Shown here piece by piece: positions 15,945 through 26,700 of a stretch of 64,000 nt of DNA. Position 1 is the first letter of the stretch, and every line of letters starts with the position of its first letter. This DNA comes from an uncultured Muribaculaceae bacterium (GTDB lineage Bacteria > Bacteroidota > Bacteroidia > Bacteroidales > Muribaculaceae). Where the stretch lies: positions 40,289-104,288 of the forward strand of contig CAJTMM010000003.1 in the NCBI GenBank assembly GCA_910577465.1, written 5' to 3'. The notes under the pieces were generated by a model. The model saw only the letters and a list, made by a program, of their open reading frames with translations. It ran no database searches and was not told the origin of the DNA. The translations under genes and the position numbers were made by a program.

Positions 15945-17585
15945 ATGAAAAAAATCTACACCACATTATTAACTCTCGCTGCGGCAACCTCCCTAACCCT
16001 CTCCGCCCAGCAACTCCCCAACGCCGACTTTTCCCAATGGGAAAGTTCCTGTGGCTCTTCCGATGCCATGGGCACAATGATGCAACGTCCCGGCAATGAA
16101 CCATCTGATTGGTTTGGATCAAGCGTCAACCAAACCGTTATGGGTATCAACAAACAAGAAACTTTAATCACAAACGATAATGGCGTTCGCCTTGAAAATA
16201 AGTTTGTTGGCATCACATTTCTCGGAAAACAAATTGGTTCAACTGCGCCCGCATACATATCACTCGGCACTCCTTGGGTATATGCCGAATCAAACGTAAA
16301 TAATTGTGACGGCGGGACATACGGAGGTATGGATTTCAAATATCGCCCGGATGCTATTAAAGCAGAAGTAAAACGTACTGATAGCAATGATGAAGCATCA
16401 CATATTATAGTGTACAGCTGGAAAGGCACTTTTAAATCAAAAATTGGCAAAAAAGGAAGCCCCACATCTGAAAGAGATGACGTTGACCGCGCCATCATGG
16501 GTACCACATCTACAGAAAGTGGCTCCACAGGTTCATTGATTGCCAGTGCTGATTACTCTTTCACCACCACCGGAAGCAACAACCAAACTGTTGTAGTACC
16601 TTTGGAATACAAAAGCACGGACACTCCGGAGAAAATCAACGTTATAATAAGCGCCGGCGATTATTGGACTCGTGGCAACATGAAAGAAAACACCACCCTG
16701 TATGCCTACAACGTTTCACTACTATATTATTCGCGATTGGAAAGCGTATCCATAAACGGCACACCCATTGACAATTTCGCATCCGACAAATACGATTATA
16801 GCGTTGAATCGACAATGCCAGCCGAAAGCGCATTCTCATTCGCCACATTAGGCAACAGCAAGTCATCAACAGCAAAGCTCGAACTTGACCAAGATAATGC
16901 CATAGCAAAAATAACTGTTACCAACTCTAATGCAGGTGGCAATGACATAGACGGAGAGTCGCAACATATCTACACCATACAGTTCAAGGAAAACACTACC
17001 GGAGACGACTCACCCGTTTATGGCGGTAACGTTTACGGCGGTTCTCTTTCAATAGCGATGAACAACTCCACTGTCGCCGAATCAATTGAAAGCAATATCC
17101 ACATCATACCTACCGGAGCTGAATCATGTACATTCGTTTTGCCTAATTTCACTTTACCTGAGGATGTATTAGGATGGGAAGTACCACTTGGCGACATTGT
17201 TGTTGAAAACGTTTCTGCAACACTCAATGGCACCTCTACCGAATACACAGGAACCGTTAAGAATTTCATGCTTGCCGATGACTCAATTGACGCAGACATC
17301 AACCTAACCGGAACCGTTGATGCCGAAGGAAAAGCCATAATGCACATCGATGTTATTTGGCACATGCCCCTTGATGAAGGCGGTTATCAGGACGTGCCTA
17401 TCGGTGTGGATTTCAACGGCAACTTCTCATACGCAGGTATCGGCGGCATTGAAGCCGACAACACCGACGCTCCCGTTGAATACTACAACCTGCAAGGCGT
17501 GCGCATAGCTGCCGACAATCTCACTCCCGGCATCTACATCCGCCGCCAAGGCACCGAGGTAACAAAAATCCTCATCCGCAAATAA
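15945..17585 (+). CDS. Secreted PCMD/calycin-like domain protein with T9SS-type tail
   Basis: A 546-residue exported protein. Signal peptide residues 1-21 (ending TLSA). Residues about 22-260 match the PCMD domain (LPNADFSQWE start, YSWKGTF, VVVPLEYKS, VIISAGDYW). Residues about 265-350 look like an Ig/cadherin-like linker (SINGTPIDNFASDKYDYSVE). Residues about 350-495 resemble the calycin-like barrel of Bacteroidetes (MNNSTVAESIESNIHI, DVPIGVDFNG). The last 45 residues, with VEYYNLQGVRI and GIYIRRQGTEVTKILIR, are the C-terminal tail common on secreted Muribaculaceae proteins and resemble a type IX sorting tail. Ligand and role are unknown. It has its own promoter region and a strong terminator. 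Confidence 0.75.
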   Translation: MKKIYTTLLTLAAATSLTLSAQQLPNADFSQWESSCGSSDAMGTMMQRPGNEPSDWFGSSVNQTVMGINKQETLITNDNGVRLENKFVGITFLGKQIGSTAPAYISLGTPWVYAESNVNNCDGGTYGGMDFKYRPDAIKAEVKRTDSNDEASHIIVYSWKGTFKSKIGKKGSPTSERDDVDRAIMGTTSTESGSTGSLIASADYSFTTTGSNNQTVVVPLEYKSTDTPEKINVIISAGDYWTRGNMKENTTLYAYNVSLLYYSRLESVSINGTPIDNFASDKYDYSVESTMPAESAFSFATLGNSKSSTAKLELDQDNAIAKITVTNSNAGGNDIDGESQHIYTIQFKENTTGDDSPVYGGNVYGGSLSIAMNNSTVAESIESNIHIIPTGAESCTFVLPNFTLPEDVLGWEVPLGDIVVENVSATLNGTSTEYTGTVKNFMLADDSIDADINLTGTVDAEGKAIMHIDVIWHMPLDEGGYQDVPIGVDFNGNFSYAGIGGIEADNTDAPVEYYNLQGVRIAADNLTPGIYIRRQGTEVTKILIRK

Positions 17586-17614
17586 CCCCCGCACCACACA
17601 TCCATCCCCATACC

Positions 17615-17655
17615 AAGGTCATTAAGGCACCCCCTTAATGACCTTCTTCTTTTAC
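17615..17655 (+). terminator. Terminator of the PCMD/calycin-like gene
   Basis: A perfect 13-base stem, AAGGTCATTAAGG (17615-17627) with CCTTAATGACCTT (17633-17645), loop of 5 bases, followed by CTTCTTTT. Confidence 0.9.
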
Positions 17656-17724
17656 AAGACATCAACAATACCCCTCCCTCATATTTTTTTCAACCAAAAC
17701 CCACCCATACTTACCAATTATCCG

Positions 17725-17732
17725 TATCTTTG
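17725..17732 (+). promoter_or_regulatory. -7 element of the four-helix-bundle gene
   Basis: TATCTTTG at 17725-17732. No clear -33 element. The leader of about 90 bases contains the 9-base repeats. Confidence 0.6.
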
Positions 17733-17779
17733 TATCAAACATCAGCCCCGGCAAAATACTCATTATCAGAATCCGCCAA

Positions 17780-17815
17780 GACCTTAACGTCCTTAACGTC
17801 TTTAAAGTCCTTAAT
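17780..17815 (+). repeat. Four tandem 9-base repeats in the leader
   Basis: GACCTTAAC, GTCCTTAAC, GTCTTTAAA and GTCCTTAAT follow each other without gaps, ending 11 bases before the ATG at 17827. The unit resembles part of the terminator stem just upstream (GGTCATTAAGG). Confidence 0.85.
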
Positions 17816-17826
17816 CTCCCACGACC

Positions 17827-18384
17827 ATGTCTGAATTAATACCACGCGTAGGCAACTACAAAAAACTAATCAGTTACCAAAAAGCTGACACAATCTACCA
17901 ACTTACGTATTATTTCTGCCATAGATTCCTGGACAAGCGCGACCGTACTGTAGACCAAATGATTCAAGCTGCACGTTCCGGAAAACAAAACATAATCGAA
18001 GGCAGTGCAGCATCATCCACTTCTGCAAAAACGGAAATAAAACTCATAAACGTGGCAAAAGCAAGCCTAAGAGAACTCGTTGAAGACTACGAAGATTTCC
18101 TTAAAGTAAGGAATGCCAGATTATGGGAAAACGACAGTATTGAACATAATACAATGAGACGTTTAGGACGCGAACATAACGACGCTGGGTTCTTCATGAA
18201 ATTAGCAAGTACCCGTAGTGCCGAAACAATCGCCAATATGACTATTATATTAATCAACCAAGCTGATTACTTATTGTATAAACAACTAAAAACCTTAGAA
18301 ACAAAATTCACATCAGAAGGTGGTTTTTCCGAACGTATGACAACGTTACGTCTGGAAGCACGAAAAAAACATCCCGACAAATAA
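17827..18384 (+). CDS. Four helix bundle protein with suffix domain (S23/IVP-like)
   Basis: A 185-residue protein of the four-helix-bundle family related to proteins encoded in 23S rRNA intervening sequences. The first part shows the family signature: YQKADTIYQLTYYFCHRFL, QMIQAARSGKQNIIEG, then a KTEIKLINVAKASLRELVEDYEDFL helix. The C-terminal part (ETIANMTIILINQADYLLYKQLKTLE to the Lys/Arg-rich end) fits the suffix domain described for a Bacteroidetes subset. Function is unknown. It is not inside an rRNA gene here. The gene has its own -7 element and the 9-base repeats in its leader. Confidence 0.85.
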   Translation: MSELIPRVGNYKKLISYQKADTIYQLTYYFCHRFLDKRDRTVDQMIQAARSGKQNIIEGSAASSTSAKTEIKLINVAKASLRELVEDYEDFLKVRNARLWENDSIEHNTMRRLGREHNDAGFFMKLASTRSAETIANMTIILINQADYLLYKQLKTLETKFTSEGGFSERMTTLRLEARKKHPDK

Positions 18385-18436
18385 CTGACAACCGCAAAGA
18401 CTTTTTCTCGATTACGAAACTTCGGCGGATTTTCGC

Positions 18437-18444
18437 TAATTTTG
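18437..18444 (+). promoter_or_regulatory. -7 element directly before the RluA-type gene
   Basis: TAATTTTG at 18437-18444, then 4 bases and the ATG at 18449. No good -33 element is seen. Confidence 0.6.
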
Positions 18445-18448
18445 CAGC

Positions 18449-19141
18449 ATGGACGTAATCTACGAGGACAATCATATTATTATTGTCAACAAGCAACCTG
18501 GAGAGATAGTACAGGGCGACAAGACCGGCGATGAACCGCTGGTAGAGACCGTACGCCGATACATCAAGGAAAAATACGCCAAACCCGGCAACGTATTCTG
18601 CGGCGTGGTACACCGTCTTGACCGCCCGGTGTGGGGGCTGGTCATCTTTGCCAAGACATCCAAAGCACTGACCCGGCTCAATGAGATGTTCCGCAACGGC
18701 AACATCCGCAAAACCTATTGGGCAATAACACGCAATGCTCCGGCAAAGCCTGCCGACCGACTCGTTCACTATATCTCCACAGTCGAACGAAACAACAAAT
18801 CCTACGCTTCCACCACACCGAAAACAGGTGCCAAAGAAGCCGCACTGAGCTATCGTGTCATAGGACACTCCGACCGTTACCATCTGCTTGAGGTCAATCT
18901 TGAGACAGGACGCAAACATCAGATTCGCGTACAATTATCATCCATCGGATGCCCCATACGCGGTGACCTGAAATACGGCGACCGCCGCTCCAACCCCGAC
19001 GGCAGCATATCGCTCCAGGCACACAGTATAGAATTCGAGCACCCGGTAAGCCACCAACCCATACACATCACCGCCCCCCTCCCCTCCGACCCCCTCTGGC
19101 AAGCCTTCAACCAATCTCCCACCGATGCCACTGATAATTGA
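18449..19141 (+). CDS. RluA-family RNA pseudouridine synthase
   Basis: Converts uridine to pseudouridine in RNA. The 230-residue protein is of the short RluA subfamily without S4 domain. It opens with MDVIYEDNHIIIVNKQPGE, holds the catalytic motif HRLDRPVWGLVIFAK (Asp58), and the late ETGRKHQIRVQLSSIGCPIRGDLKYG block. The RNA target (rRNA or tRNA) cannot be read from sequence. The start is fixed by the family N-terminus, which places the ATG only 4 bases behind a -7 element. Its last 17 bases overlap metA, so the two are probably cotranscribed. Confidence 0.92.
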   Translation: MDVIYEDNHIIIVNKQPGEIVQGDKTGDEPLVETVRRYIKEKYAKPGNVFCGVVHRLDRPVWGLVIFAKTSKALTRLNEMFRNGNIRKTYWAITRNAPAKPADRLVHYISTVERNNKSYASTTPKTGAKEAALSYRVIGHSDRYHLLEVNLETGRKHQIRVQLSSIGCPIRGDLKYGDRRSNPDGSISLQAHSIEFEHPVSHQPIHITAPLPSDPLWQAFNQSPTDATDN

Positions 19142-20012
19142 CACGCAACTGCCCGCCGCCCGGACGCTCATGGAGGAAGGTCTTGTCATCAAACCGCACG
19201 GACACCATTCCGACCGGTGCCTGCGCATAGCCCTCGTCAATTTAATGCCGGTAAAACCCGACACTGAACTGGACTTCATGCGGTTGATGGCTCAATCAGC
19301 ATACCCGATAGAACTGCTGCTCGTCAACACCGCATCACACTCCTGCCGCCACACTCCTGCCGAACACATGGCACGGTTCTACCGCACATTCCACGAAACT
19401 ATTCAGTCAGGTCCCATACACGGCGTAATCATAACCGGTGCCCCGCTCGAATTTGTCAAATTCGAGAATGTGGATTATTGGCATGAAATAACCGGCATAT
19501 TCAGCTATCTGCGTCAACACCGCACACCCACGCTCTATATCTGTTGGGCAGCATTCGCCGGGCTGTATTTCCATCACGGAATACCCATGGAAATACTACC
19601 CACCAAAATATCGGGTGTATATCACCACCGCATCCTTTCTGCCACCGACCCTCTGATGCATGGCATTGACGATGGATTCACCATACCACACAGCCGATTT
19701 GCATCATGGAACCGCCGGCATCTCACAGCCGACCCGCAGCTCCGCATCATCGCCGAAAGCACCGATGCAGGAATCTACATGGCAGCCCACGAAACATATC
19801 CGGAATACTACATCACAGGGCACGGTGAATACGCCCCCCTGACCCTCGACAGTGAGTACCGCCGCGACCTCTTTAAAGGGATGCAACCATCCATACCCCG
19901 CAACTACTACCCCGACGACAACCCCGGTAATCCGCCTGTCGACACATGGCACCTCACAGCCACACGCATAATGCATAACTGGATTGATACCCTTGCCGTG
20001 AACAAGCATTGA
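19125..20012 (+). CDS. metA: Homoserine O-acyltransferase MetA, probably acetyl-CoA dependent
   Basis: Activates homoserine in methionine synthesis. The 295-residue protein shows LRIALVNLMPVKPDTE, the catalytic Cys140 in YICWAAFAGLYFHHGIP, and the His/Glu pair in ITGHGEYAPLTL. In ITGAPLEFVKFENVDYW, Glu109 occupies the position where E. coli MetA has Gly111; established work links Glu here to acetyl-CoA and Gly to succinyl-CoA. The enzyme is therefore probably homoserine O-acetyltransferase (inference). The motif CWAAFAG differs from the common CWGAQAG. The gene overlaps the RluA-type gene by 17 bases in another frame. Confidence 0.92.
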   Translation: MPLIIDTQLPAARTLMEEGLVIKPHGHHSDRCLRIALVNLMPVKPDTELDFMRLMAQSAYPIELLLVNTASHSCRHTPAEHMARFYRTFHETIQSGPIHGVIITGAPLEFVKFENVDYWHEITGIFSYLRQHRTPTLYICWAAFAGLYFHHGIPMEILPTKISGVYHHRILSATDPLMHGIDDGFTIPHSRFASWNRRHLTADPQLRIIAESTDAGIYMAAHETYPEYYITGHGEYAPLTLDSEYRRDLFKGMQPSIPRNYYPDDNPGNPPVDTWHLTATRIMHNWIDTLAVNKH

Positions 20013-20039
20013 CACACTACACAAAATATCGTATCTTTG
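20009..20039 (+). promoter_or_regulatory. ruvA promoter
   Basis: TTG (20009-20011), 20 bases, TATCTTTG (20032-20039), a full consensus match. The TTG overlaps the end of metA. Leader about 20-25 bases to ATG 20067. Confidence 0.85.
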
Positions 20040-20066
20040 TGTTACGAACACATAAAAATATACTCC

Positions 20067-20648
20067 ATGATTGAATACATACGCGGTACCGTAACTGAAC
20101 TCACACCCACATACGCCGTAATCGAATGCGGCGGAATAGGCTATATGCTCTGCATCACACTCCCGGCATACACAGCCTTGGAGGGAACCAAAGAAGCCAA
20201 GCTGCTGGTCCATGAAGCCATCCGCGAAGACGCACACCTGCTTTTCGGATTTATCAACGAGCAAGAACGCTCGCTATTTCGCTCTTTGATAGGAGTTTCA
20301 GGTGTAGGAGCCAACACGGCTCGCATGATCCTCTCATCCATTCCCGCACCCGAGCTGGAGATGGTGATTATCAGTGGCGACCACACGAAACTGAAAAATG
20401 TAAAAGGAATAGGAACAAAAACAGCCCAACGCATCATTGTTGACCTTCGTGATAAAATAAAACCTACCGGCGATTCGTTAATAAATCAGCCTGTTGTAAC
20501 ATCGGAAGTTTACGACGAAGCGCTTGCCGCACTGCTCATGCTCGGATTTGCACGACCTCAGTCGCAGAAAGCGTTGAAAAAGATATTCGACACCGACCCC
20601 ACGGTAAAAGTGGAAGTCGCCATCAAGAAAGCTTTGGCTATGATGTAA
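20067..20648 (+). CDS. ruvA: Holliday junction branch migration protein RuvA
   Basis: RuvA binds Holliday junctions and loads the RuvB motor. The 193-residue protein starts MIEYIRGTVTEL; the frame is open 10 codons further up from a TTG, but that lies inside the -7 promoter element. Domain I is an OB-fold (1-63), domain II carries the helix-hairpin-helix pair (FRSLIGVSGVGANTARMIL and LKNVKGIGTKTAQRIIVDL), and domain III (about 145-193) ends KVEVAIKKALAMM. A hairpin terminator follows, then sprA, an arrangement (ruvA next to sprA) known in several Bacteroidetes. Confidence 0.95.
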   Translation: MIEYIRGTVTELTPTYAVIECGGIGYMLCITLPAYTALEGTKEAKLLVHEAIREDAHLLFGFINEQERSLFRSLIGVSGVGANTARMILSSIPAPELEMVIISGDHTKLKNVKGIGTKTAQRIIVDLRDKIKPTGDSLINQPVVTSEVYDEALAALLMLGFARPQSQKALKKIFDTDPTVKVEVAIKKALAMM

Positions 20649-20661
20649 CCAACGCCGAATG

Positions 20662-20706
20662 TCGCGCCGATTCCCCGATGGATGGTGATAGGCGCGATTA
20701 TTTTTT
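20662..20706 (+). terminator. ruvA terminator
   Basis: TCGCGCC (20662-20668) pairs with GGCGCGA (20691-20697) around a 22-base loop, followed by TTATTTTTT ending at 20706. The sprA start lies 3 bases behind it. Confidence 0.7.
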
Positions 20707-20709
20707 GCA

Positions 20710-23700
20710 GTGGGAAACCGACATAACAAACATACTGACATACGTGTTCGCAACCTGCGCCTGTGGTCGGCGGTGTGGGTAGGCATTGTCATATTGTCGC
20801 TTTACGGACTGGTGGCGCGCCCGCAGTATTACAAATCGGAACTACCGCCACCGGCACCTGCCGCCGTAGCCCCACCACCTTTGTCGCGTCTTGACTCCGT
20901 AATGCTGCCTTCGCCCGTTCAGCAAACCGTGCCGCAATCCTACGAAGAGCTTATGGGACGTGAATTCTCTGCCGATCTCGCCACTCCGTCCAATATACGC
21001 ACCGTCACCGAATACGACCCCGAAACCGGATGCTACATCATACGCACCAAGGTCGGCGACATGGATATAGCCACACCGTTCATGCTCAACGAGCGCCAAT
21101 ACAACGACTGGCAACTACGCAAATCCATGCAGCAGTACTATCATCAGCGCAATGCCGAACAGTTGACCAAACCCGACAAAAAGCCGTTCGACATACTCGA
21201 CATGAACTTCGCCCTCGGTCCATTGGAAAAGATATTCGGCCCAGGAGGCGTGAGCCTGAAAACGCAAGGCTCCGTACAGATAGACATGGGCATAAAATCC
21301 AACAAAACCGACAATCCGGCACTGTCACTTACCGCCCGGCGCAAAACATACTTCGACTTCAACCAAAAGATACAGGCAACCGTAGCCGCATCGGTAGGCG
21401 ACCGACTGAAGTTCAACATGACCTACAACACCGATGCGACTTTCGACTTCGACTCAAAGAACATCAAGCTGCAATACGAAGGCAAGGAGGACGACATCGT
21501 AAAAAGCATCGAAGCCGGTAACGTGAGCATGACCACCGGGTCACAGCTCATACGAGGGAGCACCGCGCTGTTCGGTATCAAGGCTAAACTCCAATTCGGC
21601 AAACTCACCGCCACAGCTCTTGTATCGCAACAGAATTCCGAATCGCGCTCCGTGAGCACAAAAGGTGGTGTACAGACCACCCCATTCACCATCAACGCCG
21701 ACGAATACGACCAAAACCGACACTTCTTCCTCGCTCATTTCTTCCGCGACAACTACGACCGTTTTGCTTCCAAACTGCCTTATGTAGCTTCCGGAGTGCA
21801 GATTACACGCGTTGAGGTATGGGTGACGAACAAGACCGGCAACTTCAACCAAAGCCGCAATGTGGTAGCATTCATGGACTTGGGTGAGAACAAAGTCCTT
21901 GCCAACAATTATTGGCAAGGCGACCCTGCGCTCAACAATCCCGCCAACGCGTCCAATAACCTACTTACCACCATAAAAAACGAATACCCCGACGCCCGAA
22001 ACATCAACACCGTAACTCAGGCACTCGCACCACTATCGGCTTTCGGAATCGAGGGTGGACATGACTACGAGAAGGTGGAGAGCGCACGATTGCTCGGTGA
22101 AAGCGAGTACACCCTCAACGCATCACTCGGCTACATCTCATTCAAAAGCCAGATGAATTCCGATGATGTACTCGGTATAGCATACGAATACACATACAAC
22201 GGTCGCGTGTACCAGGTCGGTGAATTCTCATCCGACATCACCACCACCGACCGATGTCTTTTCATCAAGATGCTGAAAGGCACCACCGTATCACCCCGGC
22301 TACCCATGTGGGACCTCATGATGAAAAACGTCTACTCGCTCGGTGCCTACCAGTTGCAAAGCTCCAACTTCAAACTGCAAATCAAATACCTCTCCGACAC
22401 CACCGGCACACAGATAAATTACCTGCCTGTACCGGGGATTTCCGACAAGCCATTGCTTCAGGTCATGAATCTCGACCGTCTGGACTCAAATCAGGCATCA
22501 AATTCCGACGGATTCTTTGACTACCTCGAAGGCTACACCATACTATCCTCCAGCGGCAAAGTCATATTCCCCGTAGTGGAGCCGTTCGGTAGCCACCTCG
22601 CCGCACAGATAGGCAATCCGGCAATTGCCCAAAACTACATTTACCAAGAACTTTACGACTCCACATTGGTGGTTGCGCGCCAGTTTGCCGACAAAAACAA
22701 ATTCGTACTTACCGGCGAATATCAGGCATCGGCAGGTTCTCAGATACGGCTCAACGCCATGAACGTTCCACGCGGTTCCGTCGTGGTAACCGCCGGCGGC
22801 GTCACCCTCACCGAAAACAGCGATTACACCGTGGACTATTCCATGGGTATCGTGACCATCACCAACCAGAGCATCATCGACTCAGGTCAGAGCATCAACG
22901 TCACACTCGAGAACCAGTCCATGTTCTCCACACAGCGCAAGACACTGCTCGGACTCGACCTAAGCTACAAATTCAACAAAAACCTAACCATCGGCGGTAC
23001 ATTGCTTCATTACGGCGAAAAAGCACTCACCGAGAAGGTCAATATCGGCGACGAAGTGGTCAACAACACCATGTGGGGACTGAACTTCGCCTACAATACC
23101 GATTTCATGTGGCTTACCAACCTCATCAACAAGATTCCCACGGTCAACGCCACTGCACCATCCCAGCTATCGCTCCAAGGCGAATTTGCCCACCTCGTAC
23201 CCCACCAGCAGAAAAGCGGCTCCAACGCCGGCAGCTCATTTATCGACGACTTCGAATCGGCGCAGACCGGCATTGACCTTCGTTCACCATACGCATGGTT
23301 CCTCGCTTCCACACCCTACGACAACGGCTCCGGAGCATTATTCCCTGAAGCGGCACTGAGCAATAATGTGGATTATGGCAAAAACCGCGCACTCCTCAAC
23401 TGGTACTACATCGACCGTATGTTCACCTCGCGCAACTCCACTCTCGCCCCGGGCTACATACGAAGCGACCTCAAGCAGCTATCCAATCCGTACGTGCGCG
23501 AAATCACGTCTCGCGAGATATACCCCGACCGACAGCTCACCTACGGCGAATCTTCGACCATACAGACACTCAACCTCTCCTTCTACCCCAACGAACGAGG
23601 CCCCTACAACCTCGATGCCGTCAACATTGACGAAGAAGGACGGCTCACTAACCCGGAGAAACGTTGGGGCGGTATCATGCGACGTCTCGACAACACCAAC

Positions 23701-26700
23701 TTCGAGCAAAGCAACATAGAGTACGTCCAGTTCTGGCTACTCAACCCGTTCCTTGACCCCGAGAACCCCAATTACGACGGTGGCGACCTTTACTTCAACT
23801 TCGGTGAGATGTCGGAAGACATACTCAAGGACGGATTGAAATCATACGAAAACGGTCTCCCATACAATGGTTCCGACGAACATACCACCACTACCGTATG
23901 GGGACGCGTAAGCACCGAAAACTCCCTCACATACGCATTCGACAACAACAACTCCGCCCGACGTAATCAGGACGTAGGTCTCGATGGATTGCGCAATGAC
24001 GACGAGTTCTCATTCAGCTCCTACAGTGAATACCTGAACCAACTGCGACTACGATTGTCACCCGCCACCGTCGAACGTATGCAAGACGACCAGTTCTCAC
24101 CATTCAACGACCCTGCCGGCGACAACTACCATTTCTATCGCGGCTACGATTACGACAATCAGCGGCTGTCCATCCTCGAACGCTACAAACGCTACAACGG
24201 TGTGGAAGGCAACTCCCTGTCTCCCGAAGATGCTGACGAACCTTTGTACCAATCGTCACGTTCACTCCCCGACGTGGAGGACATCAATCAGGACAACACA
24301 CTGAACGAATACGAACGCTACTATCAGTACAAGGTATCCATACGTCCCGAGGATCTTGTGGTGGGAAAAAACTACATCACAGATAAACAAGTGACCATAG
24401 TGCCGACACGCGACGGCAATCAGCTTGAAGTGGAATGGTACCAATTCAAGATACCTTTGAATGACTACGAAAAGGTGGTAGGCTCCATCAATGGTTTTTC
24501 AACCATACGCTTCGCACGTATGTTCATGACAGGCTTCAAGCAAACCACGCACCTCCGCTTCGCTTCACTCGAACTTGTACGCGGCGAATGGCGCCCCTAC
24601 GAATTCAACCTCAACAACCGAGGTGACGCTCCTGCCGACGGACAGCTCGACATCTCCGTGGTGAATATCGAAGAAAACTCCGGACGCACCCCCGTAAACT
24701 ATGTGCTACCTCCCGGAGTATCGCGCATCTCTGATTCCGAGCAGTCACAGATAGTCCAGCTAAACGAACAGTCCATGTCTCTGAAAGTAACTGGACTTAA
24801 CGCCGGTGACGCACGTGCCGTGTACCGCAACACCTCGCACGACCTGCGCAACTACAAACGCTTGCAGATGTGGGTACACGCAGAATCGCTCATTGACGAT
24901 GTGACACGTCTTCAGAACGGCGAACTATCGGTGTTCGTACGTTTAGGTTCGGACGTAAAGAACAACTTCTACGAATACGAGATACCTCTGAAGCTGACCC
25001 CTCACGGCAAATATAGCGATTCATCATCCGACCGTTACATCGTTTGGCCGGAATCAAACTACCTCAATTTCAAGCTCCAGTCGCTCGTCGAGTTGAAAAA
25101 GGAACGCAACCGCGCCAAACGCGACGAAGAAGAGGGTGTAGGCTTCGGCATACTCTACACTGGACGCGACCCCGAGAATGAAAACAACCGTATTGCCGTG
25201 ATGGGCAATCCCTCGCTGAGCGATGTCCGCGTGATGCTCATAGGCGTACGCAACAATTCTTCCACCATAAAGGATGGTATCGTATGGGTCAACGAACTTA
25301 AAGTTACCGACTTCGAATCAGCAGGCGGATGGGCAACCGAAGCGTCGGCATCATTGTCGCTTTCCGATATAGCCACTTTCAATTTCGGTGCACACCTCGA
25401 GAGTGCCGGATTTGGCGGAGTCGACCAAAGCCTGAACGAAAGGCGCATGGACGACTACTCACGCTACACATTTGCGGTACAGGCAGATTTAGGACGCTTC
25501 CTGCCGGAGAAAGTCAAATTGCGCGCACCCATATTCTACTCTATCACTAAAGAAAAGACCACACCGAAATACAATCCCCTTGACCAGGATGTCCTGTTGA
25601 AGGACGCTCTTGATGACGCAGCCAACAAACAGGAAAAAGACTCCATCGAGGCATTTGCCATCGAACGCTCCACACAGCAGAGTTTCAGTATATCGGGATT
25701 GAACTTCGACGTACGCAGCAAGAACCCCATGCCCTGGGACCCCGCCAACTTCACTGTCAATTTCTCATTTAATAAAACAGCGAAATCCGACCCAACCACA
25801 GAATACGAGAACCTCAATGACTACCGCGGCAGCTTCCAATACAGCTATACCCCCTATATTAAGCCGTTCAAGCCATTTGAGAAACTGATAAAATCCAACA
25901 AGAAAAACATCCGGTTCTTCAAAGACTGGGAACTCAACTGGCTGCCCAACTCCATATCCTTCCTCACCACCATGTCCCGCTACTACTACGAGCAACAGAC
26001 ACGTAGCGAAACCGATGTCAACTTCAAACTGCCCGTATCCGTAAGCAAGAACTTCCTATGGGACCGTCAGCTCGCCATAACATGGAACATCACCAAATCT
26101 CTCAATCTATCTTTCAACTCCAATACATCGGCACGAATCGAGGAACCCATTGGTGCCGTAAACCGCAAATTGTTCCCTGACAAATACCGCGAATGGCGTG
26201 ATACCGTATGGCAAAGCATACTCCATTTAGGGACACCTTGGGCGTACAACCAGACATTCGTGGGCAGCTATCGCGCTCCATTCAATCGCATACCCATACT
26301 TGACTTCCTCTCTGCATCCGCATCCTACAACGCCACTTACCGTTGGGACCGCGGCGCCACAGTGGAGGATGTCAATTTAGGCAACACCATCAGCAATCAG
26401 GCTGCATGGAATGTCGACGGACGCATCAATTTCGAGGGCCTGTACAACAAACATCCCTACCTGAAGAAAGTGAACACACGCTTCGCTTCGGCAAAACGCA
26501 ACACCACAAATTCACGTAACGCACGCAACCGAAAACCTGCACTTCCTAAAGCTAAACGGTTTGAACGCACATTCGCCCTCAAACCCGACACATCCATAAT
26601 CATCAAGCATAATCTCCGCAACCGTAAAGTCAAAATCACCGCCACAAAAGTCAATGACAAGACTCCGGTCAACATCAAATCACGTGTCATAGATGCCAAC

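Noticed and set aside
17827..18384. Four-helix-bundle gene as part of an rRNA intervening sequence
   Set aside because: The family can lie in 23S rRNA insertions, but no rRNA sequence flanks it here.
20037..20066. TTG start for ruvA ten codons upstream
   Set aside because: The TTG is part of the -7 promoter element, so it would not be transcribed as a codon in a usable leader; ATG 20067 gives the family N-terminus.
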